Positions 1-10,003 of a DNA stretch of 20,620 nt are shown here, piece after piece. Each line of letters starts with the position of its first letter. Position 1 is the first letter of the stretch. Both the position numbers and the translations under genes were made by a program. Origin of the DNA: Willaertia magna (taxonomy: Eukaryota > Heterolobosea > Eutetramitea > Acrasida > Naegleriidae); assembly GCA_902984215.1 (NCBI GenBank), contig CADWAF010001257.1, positions 1 through 20,620 on the forward strand, in the 5' to 3' direction. Under the pieces are notes generated by a model that saw nothing but the letters and a program-made list of their open reading frames with translations, was not told the DNA's origin and did not search any database.

Positions 1-1
1 A

Positions 2-139
2 AGAGATGTAACTATTGGTAATAACAGTGACGATCCATGTCCAGGTTTCCAAGCAACTCAAGGGTGGGATCCAGTAACTGGTTTAGGTACTCCAAATCTT
101 GGAGTTTTAATGAAATTGGCATTACAAAAACGTAACTAA
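2..139 (+). CDS. tpp1: Tripeptidyl-peptidase 1-like (sedolisin, S53) C-terminus, partial
   Basis: The last 45 codons of a gene whose start lies before the window. The reading begins RDVTIGNN and contains GFQATQGWDPVTGLGTPN, the C-terminal signature of the sedolisin/TPP1 family (MEROPS S53). In this family the Asp-Val pair and the Gly-x-Asp of GWDPVTG form the calcium site that supports the Ser-Glu-Asp protease; both are present. The catalytic residues lie upstream and cannot be checked. Known TPP1 enzymes are acid lysosomal exopeptidases that remove tripeptides from N-termini. The protein ends LALQKRN then TAA, a natural length compared with human TPP1, so TAA works as a true stop here. Which TPP1 paralogue this is cannot be told from 45 residues. 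Confidence 0.9.
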   Translation, partial: RDVTIGNNSDDPCPGFQATQGWDPVTGLGTPNLGVLMKLALQKRN

Positions 140-385
140 ATTTGTAGTTAATTAAAAATAGAACGTTGGCCAAAATATTGTACTACAATGATATTCAAGG
201 TCTTATCTTTGGCAAACAAATTCAACAAACAAATTTTGGTCATATTCAATTTTTCTAATTTTTTAAAATTATTAAAACATGTACCGTTTAAATTTTTACA
301 ATAATGTATTGCAACTGTTGGATCAAAACTGGATCTTGTATAAATAAACTAAATTTTTTGTAAAGAACAAATGATTTATAAGAAA

Positions 386-450
386 TTAAGCTTAATAGAG
401 CCGCGGTGCAGAGACAGACAATCATTGTCCTGAAGTGCCGAAGAGCTTAA
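386..450. ncRNA. Possible small structured RNA (GC-rich island closed by a terminal stem)
   Basis: A 65-base stretch whose ends can pair perfectly over 7 bp (TTAAGCT at 386-392 with AGCTTAA at 444-450). The interior is far richer in G and C than its surroundings and contains a second short hairpin, GACAATCATTGTC, near 417-429. In this kind of genome GC islands between genes are often RNA genes. The size and end-pairing recall dictyostelid class I RNAs, but the conserved 11-base class I motif and the usual upstream element are not seen. The strand is undecided and the RNA is unproven. Confidence 0.25.
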
Positions 451-491
451 AGGTTTTTATATTTATTATTAAACAACTCATAAACATTAAA

Positions 492-524
492 AGAATCATC
501 TTAGAAGAATCATCTTAAAAGAAT
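492..524. repeat. 14-bp tandem repeat, about 2.4 copies
   Basis: Units AGAATCATCTTAGA (492-505), AGAATCATCTTAAA (506-519) and a partial AGAAT (520-524). It lies just beyond the stop of the decayed LRR copy, in 3'-flanking DNA. Block B has nothing similar at the matching place. Confidence 0.7.
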
Positions 525-527
525 ACT

Positions 528-1780
528 TTATTCCTCTTCTTCATAATCATTAGATTCTTCTTCTAGTTTGTTGCCATATAAAGCTTTTAAAAGATTTACC
601 TCTCTTTAACTCTTCAATTAGTTTCTCTAAATCTTTCTTTCGAAAATCCAATTCAATGTCTTTGTCTTTGTAAGTAAATGTTTTTAATTGTTTTAAATTC
701 AATAAACATTGTCCTGTAAAGTTTAAATTGAAAGAAACATCCAAATATTTTAATGTTGTTAATTCTTTTATATTTTCTTCACTGACATTGCATGAAACCT
801 GTAATTGTTTTAAATTCTTTAATTCTTTAAAATTATCGCCTTTAATTTCATTTCATTCAGCATCTAAACTTAAACGTTTGATATTCTTTAAATTTAAAAA
901 AATATTATCTGTCACATTGTTATTGGGTCCAAGTGCTAAATGTTTTAATTTCTTTAAATTTATAAAATATTCATCAGTAATTATTAACTTGTCACAATTA
1001 CCAATTAATAAATGTTTTAAATTTTCTGACAATTTAGCTCCTTCAATATTATCACAATTAAATATATTTAAATGTTTTAATTGTTTACAAAATGTTAAAT
1101 TTTCACCACTAATATTAGAATTTACTTGTGCATTTAAGTGAGTTAATTGTTTAAAATTTTTAAAATATTTTCCATTAATATTGTCTATTTCAGTAATTTC
1201 TAAATAAGTCAATTGTTCTAAATATTGTAAATGTTCATCGTTGACATCTGTATTCATAACACTTAATTCCTTTAAACTTTTTGGTAATTTTAATTTGGAA
1301 ATGTCAGAAAAGGAAGTAAAATTTAAATATAATTTTTTTAATAATAATAATTTTTCAAAATAATAATATTTAATTGTGTTAAAGCTTAAATTTAAAACTT
1401 TTAAATTTGTTAATTTTTCTAAACATTTTCCAAATATATTTTCACAACTACCTAAATCTAAATATTCTAAATTATAACAATTTACAAATTTATCATCTGT
1501 AATAATTTTTGACGTTTTAGCTATTAATTCCTTTAATTTTGTAAAATATTGTAAACAATTACCATTAATATTTTTACAACCAACTATGTCAAGACTTGAC
1601 AGCTAAACACTCAAGTTTTTTAAATAAGATTAATTGTTTTTCTGTTAATTTTTAATAATTAAATATTTTAAATTATTTAATAAATAATTTGGAATTTCTT
1701 TTGGTAATTTATTAAATTCATAATTTTTAAACATTAAATTTAAAGTAATTTCATTATTTATTAACCAATTATAGAAATCC
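528..1780 (-). pseudogene. Decayed F-box/LRR gene, block A copy
   Basis: This is a close second copy, nearly identical over long stretches, of the intact F-box/LRR gene at 15947-17503. It covers the acidic tail back to about residue 43 of that protein. The F-box N-terminus is missing: similarity stops at 1780, where unrelated filler and the plus-strand helical gene begin. Inside, about 173 bases present in the intact copy (17023-17195) are deleted at about 1599/1600, which shifts the frame, and another shift lies near the 3' end around 580-600, after KSFK. Readable LRR segments remain, for example in 853-1257. The copy carries two extra in-frame codons relative to the intact gene (NAQVNSN versus NAQNSN, and EIDNING versus ETDING), so it is not a simple recent copy of it. 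The C-terminus, EEEE then TAA at 530-528, is conserved. It is very unlikely to make a functional adaptor. Confidence 0.85.
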
Positions 1781-1799
1781 TTGTTTGTTGAAAGTGAAT

Positions 1800-2825
1800 G
1801 TTTTGAATTACAAAAAGATTTGATTTTTAAACAATTATTGTGGACAAATAAAAAAAGTTATGATTGGGAATTTTTTTATTTGGAAATTGTAAATTATTTA
1901 GTTGATAAATGTGAATGATTTAAATGTTAATTATCATAATTATTATATTAATACAAATAATTATTCTTTAGAAGAAATTATAAAGAAAATTGAACCAACT
2001 AATTTATTTGAAAAGATAGAAATGGAAATTAAAAAGTTTAAAAAAATACAAAATTTTTCAAATGTTATTTTAAATTTATTTTATTATCAAGATTTTAGGT
2101 CAATTTATTTATTTTCAGAATTATTTAAACAAATAAAGACATTTAAATATATTGATACTTTAAAACAACAAATTAATAATGTTTTATTTTGTGCACGTAA
2201 TTTAGATTTTAACGTTATAAAATATTTATTGTTTAATTTAGAATTAAAAAATTGTAAAGATTACAATAATGAATTACTTATCGAAGAATTCTTAACTGGA
2301 ACTCGTTATTCACATAAATATGATTTTAAAAATATTGAAGAAAAACAAGAAATAATTATAAAGTTTTTAAAAGAACTTAATATTGATTACAATCCAGCAT
2401 TTATTACTTCAATATTTTACTACAGAGTTAAATTTACAAAAGATTTTATTTTATTTATTTTAAATAACATTAACGATGATACTTTAAATTTAACATACAA
2501 AAATAGACCAAGTGTTTTTTTACAATTATTATTAGAATTAAAAGATTCCACTACAACTTTAAGTATAATTACTATAGAACTGCTAAGTAAAGTAAAACTA
2601 TCATTTAAATATTTTAAATCTGGAAAAGACATTAAAGAAGTATTTTTTCCAAAAAAAGTTAATAAAGATAGTTCTTTTAACATATTTGTTCTTGAATTAT
2701 CTTTTAAAAAAGAAGATAATACTTTGAGTGATATAGGAGTAATAGGAGATAGAAGTGTTTCTTTTGAAAAAAATAGAATACAAACTAAACTTTATTGCCT
2801 AAAAATCGAGTATTTTCTTTTTTAG
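1800..2825 (+). pseudogene. Decayed copy (block A) of an unknown helical-protein gene
   Basis: Homologous to 19645-20620, differing by scattered substitutions and one missing codon (DYNPAF versus DYNDPAF). Two deletions relative to block B are visible: about 150 bases near 1822-1825 (B about 19667-19817) and 68 bases at about 1914 (TGTGAA joined to TGATTTAAAT). The second shifts the frame and leaves a 307-codon open stretch (1902-2825) with no ATG at its beginning. The readable protein is Lys/Asn/Leu/Phe-rich and probably all-helical, with phrases such as FNVIKYLLFNLELKN that look like degenerate ankyrin-type or other helical repeats. I do not recognise the family. The frame ends in TAG and its last 40 bases overlap the end of the minus-strand locus. 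It supplies the 3' part of the family beyond where block B leaves the window. Confidence 0.7.
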
Positions 2826-5800
2826 TAGGTTTCTTTGTTGTAGTTGTACTTTTTTTAGCTTTATTTAATATATTATTGTATTTAAATAAAAAACTACAAT
2901 TAAATGATAACTTTTTTTTATCAAGTTCAAGTTCAATAATTTGGTTTAACATATAATTGTAAATAATATTTCTTATAATGCATTTTCTTTCTTTTTTAAC
3001 AGATAATACTTTATCTTTTCTAATAACATAATTACCAAACAATAAATCTCTTTTTTTTTCTTCGAAATAATTTATAAATATTTTTTTTTTATTACTTCAT
3101 CAAATTTCTGTTTCTTAATATTAATTGAAATTAATACTTCATCATCTATTTTTAATTTTAAAGTGTTCAACATGTTTAATATTTCATTTGATTTAAAAAA
3201 TTTAATTAAAATTAATATTCCAATAAATTTTTTCATTGTAACAATTTAAATTGTTAATTGATCATTTTTTAAGGATTTAATATAATTATTTAAATCCGAA
3301 ATCTTAATATTATTAATACAACTTAGATAACTTTCTTTCTTCTTGATTCTAAGATAATTAAAAATATAACAAATAACTTTAATCTAATTTACTGCCTTTA
3401 ATTCAAATTTGTTTTTTTTTTATTTAATTTCAATCAAAAACTTATAAAATAATTGTACATTATTGTACAATTTTTCAATGTTTTTTATAAATACTTAAAA
3501 TAAAAACGTTGTTTCTATTTTTGCTATATATTTATTTTTAAACACATTCAACTTAATTCATATTCTATTCTTTACATTTTTATTTAAAATAAATTCAGAA
3601 AAATCTTAAATTTCATTATCTTCTTCTTGATCTTCTTCACTTTTTTTTTGGGTTTCATTTAAATTTTGTTGTTCTTTTGTATTATATTTAATTTTCCCTG
3701 TTAACTGTTTGGTAGATGTTAATTTTTTTTTTGTGAATGTCAATGTTGTTGTAGTTTTGATTGGTAAATAATGACTGCTTTCAATCAACACTTTCAAAGT
3801 TTTATCTAATGAACTATCATTAACTTTATCAATAACTATTAGTTCTTCATCTAATAAAACATTTGGGATAAATTGTTTTACAAGTGTTTTTTTTTTTATT
3901 TTTTGAAAATAAAGAATCTTCTTTTGAAGAAGAAAAAGAATAATCAGTTTCTATTTCTTTTCTATCTTTTTTTTCTTTTAATAACTTCTTAACTAATCTT
4001 TGTTGTTCAGTTTCTTTTAATCTCTTTTTAGATTGACTAATTGTTAGTTTTCTTACTTTAGTACTTTTTCTTAGTTCTGTGTTTTGTTTGTTTATTTTTT
4101 AACACAAAGTTTTAAAATATAGTTAATTGGAATAATATTTACAATTTTATTTAATACAAATATCAATATCGTAAAAAGTTTTATAATTAACTAATTTACT
4201 GAACTGATCTTGTATAATATTTTTAAAGAATTCATATTATTTCTTATAATATTTTCTACTATACAAGTAATAGTAGAAAAAATTAGTATAAACATAATCT
4301 TTGAAATTTGTTACTAAATTATTATATTTCATAAGAAATTCAACATATATTAAATAAACAACAGACAACTTGGAACTGTGAATTATGTAATAGCTTCTTT
4401 CTTCGTCAACTTCATTAAGATTAAAAGTCATGTTTATTTTTAATATGTAATAAGCTTCATTACAGTTATACTTCTTTTTTTTATCAAACACAAGAACTTC
4501 AATCTTACTATATTCAGAATTATTATCATAGTTAATACTGAATGAAATGTTTGTTGTTTTTTTTTAAATTTATTATTAACATAAGAACTGGTAAATTATT
4601 ATATAAATTAATACATAAAATATGTTTAGTAAACTCTAAAAATTTACTTTTTTCCATATACTATGTTTGAATTCTTTTCCTTAAATTAAAACCTTTTATA
4701 ACAATATATGAGCCCAAAATATTAGATAATACGAATTTAAAATCTTGAACTCTATATGTTTTAATATTTTGTTTTAAATTATTTACAAAATCTTCATATG
4801 TTTCAGCTAAATTAGTAAGAAATCTATTTTTAAATATTAAACAATTTAACAATCTAAAATAAAGATTGTTTTTTATCTTTTTAACTAATGACTTGTATCC
4901 ATTAATGTTTTTGAAAAGCTTAGTTTTAAATATAATTATAGGTTTGTAAACATTTAAATTAAAGAAGTTTGTTTATTTTCTTTTATTAATTTGTTTAAAT
5001 ACATTAATTATTAGCCCAGTAGCCAAGTTGATGTCTAATAGATATTAATAATTTGTTACTACAACAAAGAAAGTATTAAATATTTTATTGTTACAAACTA
5101 TTCTAAAGTTTCTGATATGAAAGAATTTGAAAAGTTTACAAATTTTTTGAGGAAAGCTTTTAATGAATTTTAGTTGCAATTTATATAGCTGATTAAATAT
5201 GTTATACAAAAAATTAAAATTTTTCTGTTTAAAATTTTCATTGATAGTTCTATTGATGTATCGCTTCAAAATTTTATTTACATTATTATAATAATTATGT
5301 AATTCCTTTAATTTTGAATATATTGTATTTCCTTCTAATAAATCTGTTAGTAATTGATATATTAATCTTTTATAATAAGACTTCTTTAGCTTTTTTACCT
5401 ATTTTACTAATTTATTATTATTCATTCTAAAATAAAAAACTTGTTTTTCATCTTTTAAAATCACATTCTCACCACAATAAATAGTTAAATCATTTACGTT
5501 TATCTGTTGTTTCTATAATACTTTTTTTGACAATATACCTTTAAAATATTCACTGAAATTATTGTGATTAAAAAGACAAAGTTTGAATGTATAATTAACA
5601 GTTGTAATGTTACTATTAAGAATTAAATTATTTTATGTATTAATATAAAATTGTGATACTTTATAAAATTCAAAAAAATTTTAACTCTTTTAACATCGCA
5701 TTTACTTAATTCTGTTCTTTTCAATTGATTAGTGTTTGAAAAATCATCGATTGATCTTTTATTTGTAATTAAAACTATTGTTTAAAGAAACATTAGTTCT

Positions 5801-6219
5801 TGAGCATGATAGATATTTTGTTTTTCTTATTTGATTATTAAAGTATAATGTATTTTTCCAATGTTGCTTTTTAGACATTAGTTTTCTACTAATATAATTA
5901 AAGCTATTTCTATTAAATAAAGTATTAATGGTTCGATTAAGGTTAGTAGATAATATTTTATTAGCATTATCTGATTTAAAGCTAGTATTAAAAGTATTTG
6001 TTGATGATCAATTATTGTTTTTTATTCTAATACTAGTAGATGTTCTTTGATTATTATTATAGTTTCTATTACTATTATTGTTAGAACCATAGATGTTTGA
6101 TTATTTTTATTGTTATTACTAGTAAATAATATTTTATTAACATTCCATTTAAAGCCATTATTAAAAACACTTGTTAATCCATTATTCAAAGAATTAATAG
6201 ACCTATTATTATTGTTCAT
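2785..6219 (-). pseudogene. Large unknown gene with many in-frame TAA/TAG codons (decayed or recoded)
   Basis: Starting at an ATG at 6219, a protein-like reading of roughly 1,100 codons runs to 2785. Order: Asn/Ser-rich N-terminus (MNNNNRSINSLNN) with an internal repeat; a basic, aromatic, mostly helical middle (5760-4566 is one frame, containing NDLTIYCGENVILKDEKQVF, YLLDINLATG and LAETYEDFVNN); a Tyr-rich stretch; a Lys/Glu coiled-coil-like segment (KKRLKETEQQRLVKKLLKEK, about 4030-3970); an acidic segment ending EEDQEEDNEI; and a further basic part to 2785. In-frame TAA begin at 5635, 5047, 4975, 4239, 4149, 4125, 4101, 3608, 3497, 3422 and 3248; TAG at 5515, 5401, 4663 and 3386; TGA at 6010 and 3560; a final TAG at 2787. 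Frameshifts fall near 6090 and 5765 and at A runs 4557-4565, 3887-3897 and 3081-3090. I recognise no domain. It may be one gene or two adjoining ones (boundary near TGA 3560). Confidence 0.5.
5942..6173 (-). repeat. Imperfect internal direct repeat, two copies of about 55 bp
   Basis: Copies at 5942-6000 and 6118-6173 share the pattern TAATATTTTATTA(A/G)CATT followed by TTTAAAGC and TATTAAAA. On the minus strand they encode related peptides, VFNNGFKWNVNKILFTS and TFNTSFKSDNANKILST. This gives the Asn-rich N-terminus of the large minus-strand gene a repeated structure. It also supports reading these stretches as former or current coding DNA, because the similarity is kept at peptide level. Confidence 0.6.
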
Positions 6220-6408
6220 GTTGAGTTATTTTTTTTAATAAAAATTATTAAATTTTTTTTTGATGATTATCAATTTAAATTGATTGACAGTTGTTGTCTT
6301 ATATATATTTTTGTTTATATATAAAATGTTATGAAAGGATTTTAACCTTAAAAGGAATTTTAATAAAAAAATTCGTTATAAAAAAATATTTTTATTTGAT
6401 TAAAAAAA
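6220..6408. promoter_or_regulatory. Shared divergent promoter region
   Basis: About 190 bases separate the ATG of the minus-strand locus (6219) from the ATG of the plus-strand locus (6409). The sequence is almost pure A/T, with a TATA-like TATATATAAAA at about 6316-6326 and A-runs directly before the plus-strand ATG, which is common in AT-rich amoebae. A bidirectional promoter is inferred from the arrangement; no specific factor site is recognised. Confidence 0.4.
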
Positions 6409-8455
6409 ATGCTTAATGAAAAAAACATATTCAAGAATTTATTGAATCTAATAAAAAAAAACAATAACTATTTTCAACAAGGTTTTCTTGTAGAAGATAT
6501 AATTAAATCTACTCAAGAAAAACATGAAAATATTGGTAGTTTTGAACAAGAAGAAAATGAATTCGAAAATATTAGTAATTTTGAACAACAAGAAAAATTT
6601 GATTTGGAATTGAAAAGAAAATTAAAAGAAGAAATTAATTATTTAAAAGATCAAAGAGATAACAATTTTGGATTTGACAAAGAAAATGAAAGCTCTTTTG
6701 ATTTCGAAGAAAATAGTTTATTAAATTATTACAATAATAATTTTAATGATTAAAATTCTAATCTATTTTCTGTTTTATCTCATTCCAGTACAAGTTTTTT
6801 AGATAAATATATATCAATTAATATTGAAAATATTATTAAACAAATAACAATATACATTTTAGAGTCTAAAAACTCTAAAATAAATATTAATTAACTATTT
6901 GAATTATTTAAAAATTTAATTTTAAATAATTTCGTAACACAAACAGTTAATAGTAGAAATATTTTAGATTTAGGATATTTATTGAATTTTAAAAAATTTT
7001 CATAGTTTTATGGAATATAAAGATAATAAAGAATATTTTATTGTAAAATGTGTAAATATTATTTTTTTGAAAATCAAAATGTCTCTAATAATGTAATATG
7101 CAATTATAACCAAAAGCTTGATAATTATTTCTATTATCAGTTATTGATATCTCAATTTGAAATGAAATTTAATTTTTATAAGGATTTTATTAGAGATATT
7201 AATTATTATAAAAATTTTTATAAAAACAGCGATAGTTTAAAGATAAATGATATTTATAATAGTTATAATTATTTTACTTATATTCATAAATTTACAAAAT
7301 TCAATAATTATACATATTCTTTTACAATGAATATTGATAAAATTTTACCGTTTAAGAAGATTATAATGAATTTTTATCCATTATTTATTATAATTAATGA
7401 ATTTTGTCCTGTTAAGAGGAAGCGATTAAAAAATTGTTTTTTATTTGCTATATTTCAATTTATTCTAGAAAAAAACGAGATGGATATAGTTTATGATATA
7501 TTAAAAAAAAATATTGACAATTTAGAAAAAAATGGTTTTTATTTAGCAAGTAAATCAAAGATGATACACATAAAATTATTACTACACAAAGTAATATGTA
7601 ACTTTTTAGCTAAATCAAAAACTATTTATATGAAATCTAAAAAATATTCATTTTGTCACTTATACAAAAAGATAAAAGTTAAACATAAAATAATAAAATC
7701 ACCTACTGATAATTCTAATAGTAATAAGAAAAGAAAGAAATCAAAAAAGACAATTTATCCAATAATTGTTATAAATAGAGTTACTGTAACAAATAAAAGG
7801 AGAACAGAAAAGGATTATGATGATATTTATGTAAAGTATAGTAATAATGACATTTTTAATGATATGGGTATTAAAAATATATTTCTATTTTACAATTAAA
7901 CACAAAAAGACAAAAAACTTTATTCTCATCAAATAAATGCTTACGATACAATATATTGTCTCTATAAAGGAATTTTCTATAAAATAATTAATTTATTAGA
8001 TAATAAGGTTTTAAAAAAATTTAATGATCTTTTATTGAAGTAACATTAATCATTGTTTTTAAAAAAACAATTATGTAATATTATAGACTTTTATTTGTAA
8101 TAATAGTTTGGAATATTGTTGTTTTTATTTTGATTTAGGTTGTTTTTATAAAAATAAATTAAGAATAAAATTTAACAAGAAAAAATACATAGTTATAAAT
8201 AATTTCAAACTTAAATTAATGAAAAATATTATTATAAATATTAATGACAAAGAAAAATATTTAATTTTTAAAGAAGAGTCAACTTTTATTATTTATGTCA
8301 AATATAGAGATGACATGGAATTAAGGTGGAGATATAAGAAAAATTTAGACGATTTATAGAGAAATATTAATGAAAAAGACTTTTTCTTTATAAGGAAGAA
8401 ACATTTAAAGAATTATTACTTTGTATTTAAATTAAGAGTAAATAATGATTATTGA
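6409..8455 (+). pseudogene. Unknown gene with in-frame TAA/TAG codons (decayed or recoded)
   Basis: The frame of the ATG at 6409 reads from a Glu/Asn-rich, coiled-coil-like N-terminus (EKHENIGSFEQEENEFEN; LELKRKLKEEINYLKDQRD) into an aromatic, basic, helical region, including PLFIIINEFCPVKRKRLKN and a Lys-rich stretch KKRKKSKKTIYP. The same frame continues past TAA at 6751, 6892, 7018, 7024, 7027, 7897, 8041, 8047, 8098 and 8101, and TAG at 7003 and 8104. The first TGA is at 8131. Around 7005-7050 another frame (MEYKDNKEYFIVKC) looks more coding, so two compensating shifts probably explain that cluster. Near A7 at 8061-8067 the coding signal moves to the +2 frame (FDLGCFYKNKLRIK), which passes TAG 8357 and ends at TGA 8453-8455. 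No known domain is seen. It is transcribed away from the minus-strand locus. Confidence 0.5.
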
Positions 8456-8499
8456 TATTTAAGGAGTTATAAGTATTTGTATATGTATTATTAAGTTTA

Positions 8500-8626
8500 G
8501 TAAGTGTTGTTATATTTGAATCATAATTTCTTTGATTTAAATATATTATTAAATTTAATAAGTGCTGTTATATTTAAATCAAAGAAATTATGTAAAAATC
8601 TTTGATTCAAATATAGTAGTACTTAC
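8500..8626. repeat. Nested inverted repeat (foldback or MITE-like)
   Basis: The inner arms are perfect over 24 bp: 8522-8545 (begins CATAATTTCTTTGATTTAAA) and 8569-8592. The outer arms 8500-8523 and 8603-8626 also match in inverted orientation, with a 13-bp perfect core TATATTTGAATCA/TGATTCAAATATA. In addition 8491-8522 and 8549-8580 form a 32-bp imperfect direct repeat with a 58-bp period. The whole can fold into one long hairpin. It starts about 45 bases after the TGA at 8455, so it could be a small foldback element or a 3'-end structure. Confidence 0.75.
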
Positions 8627-9986
8627 TTCTTTTTTTACTAGAAATTGTGTTTTTAAATAATTTTTTTTGTTTTTACCGTATTTTCTTTTTTTTTTGTTGA
8701 CTATTAAAATAAATAATAATTAAAAAAAACTCTAACCCAATAATAAAAACCTAAACTATACTCATATAATCTCAAATTTAAATTTGGCCCACAAAAAAAA
8801 CTCTAAAAAAAAAACAAAGAAATTTAAGATTAAAATTAGTCTGTCTACTTTTTGTAAACGTAATTATAAACTTGACTGTGCTGAGAGGTTGCAAGAAAAT
8901 AGTTATAAAGGTATCATGTTTGATTTTTATTTTTATTACAATGTATTTAACCAACCACTTTACATGATATTTAAATGATTATAGTTTTTTTATTATTGTA
9001 GAAACCATTTTTTGTTATTTAAAATTAGCTGACAGAAAATGTGTTTCAGTAATGAGCAAGTTTTTTTTCAGATGACTAAATTTAGTATTAAAAAAACTTA
9101 TTTTTAACTTTTCAAACGTCTAAAAGTGCATTGTTGAAAAATTTTTTAAATCCATCTATTTCTAGTCTAAAAAAATTATTTTTCAATTATGACGCATTTT
9201 TGTTAAGTGTATCTATAATTAATAAATTTAATTCTTTTTTGTAACTTTATTAATGGTATAATTTCAGAAAATTCATTGTAAATCCTATTATTATAATCTA
9301 ATTATTAATTAAAATTATTACTAACTCCATAAATTATATTATAATTTTTATCTTTTAAAACAATTAAAGAATAATATTCACCTTTTACAATAAATTTAAT
9401 ATTATTATTTTTATTTAACTCTTATAACTAATGAAAAAGCTTTTTCCTTATAAATTAATGCATTTTTAAAGTAATTTTTTAATATCCATAGATTTTATTC
9501 ATGGATAAACTTTTTTTTGTTTATAAAAAAGTTTCAAAAATAAAATGAAAAATTCATTTTTTATGTAACAAATAATTTTTGTAAACATAAAAAGAAAAGT
9601 GGCAACATTTATTGTAATAATAAATTGAAAAATTAAGGTTAGTGTCACTTAATGAAGTTGAAATAAAAGAAGCATTATTTTTTTTACTATTACAAATTTT
9701 AATATTAAAAATTTAAATTATACAATTTGTTACAATAAAAATTATATATATTTACAAATTTAATTAAAACCATCATTAATATTTAGTCAACTTTTGTTTA
9801 AAACTAATAACCTTCTATTATCAAATTAAACTAAAAAATGCAAAACAAAAAATGTGTATTTATCTCTTTTTCTTGAAAATAATTAATAAGCTAAATTAAA
9901 ATTGTTTCTTTTATTTATGCTAAATGTCTAATTGAAATAAGAATAATCAGTATAAAATTCATTTACAATTGATTAAACTCGAAATA
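8627..9986. other. AT-rich region without a convincing gene
   Basis: Only one stretch stands out. Bases 8784-8978 can be read on the plus strand as 64 codons ending in TGA, and 8840-8925 is richer in G/C than its surroundings (it encodes CKRNYKLDCAERLQEN). There is no ATG in a good place and no recognisable domain. It may be a fragment of a lost gene. The rest is homopolymer-rich A/T sequence. Confidence 0.4.
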
Positions 9987-10003
9987 TTAAAATTAAAATT
10001 TTT

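Larger units (their letters stand above)
140..527. other. Intergenic region between the TPP1-like gene and the decayed LRR copy
   Basis: No coding frame is convincing. The first 170 bases after the peptidase stop are less AT-rich than most intergenic DNA here and probably hold its 3' UTR. A small GC-rich island sits at 386-450 and a short tandem repeat at 492-524; both are listed separately. Confidence 0.5.

Noticed and set aside
728..1141. Plus-strand frames at 728-1141 and 16158-16568
   Set aside because: They are antisense to the LRR copies. They exist in both copies only because the DNA is duplicated, and their Phe/Ser/Leu-rich content mirrors the LRR codons.
528..2825. CpA-directed repeat mutation (RIP-like) as the cause of TAA/TAG
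   Set aside because: It would explain CAA to TAA changes, but the two duplicated LRR copies, the obvious targets, remain nearly identical and keep their CAA codons.
2785..8455. Retrotransposon or DNA transposon coding region
   Set aside because: No reverse-transcriptase, integrase, transposase or tyrosine-recombinase motif could be found in the stitched readings, and no terminal repeats flank the whole unit. It is kept only as an open possibility.
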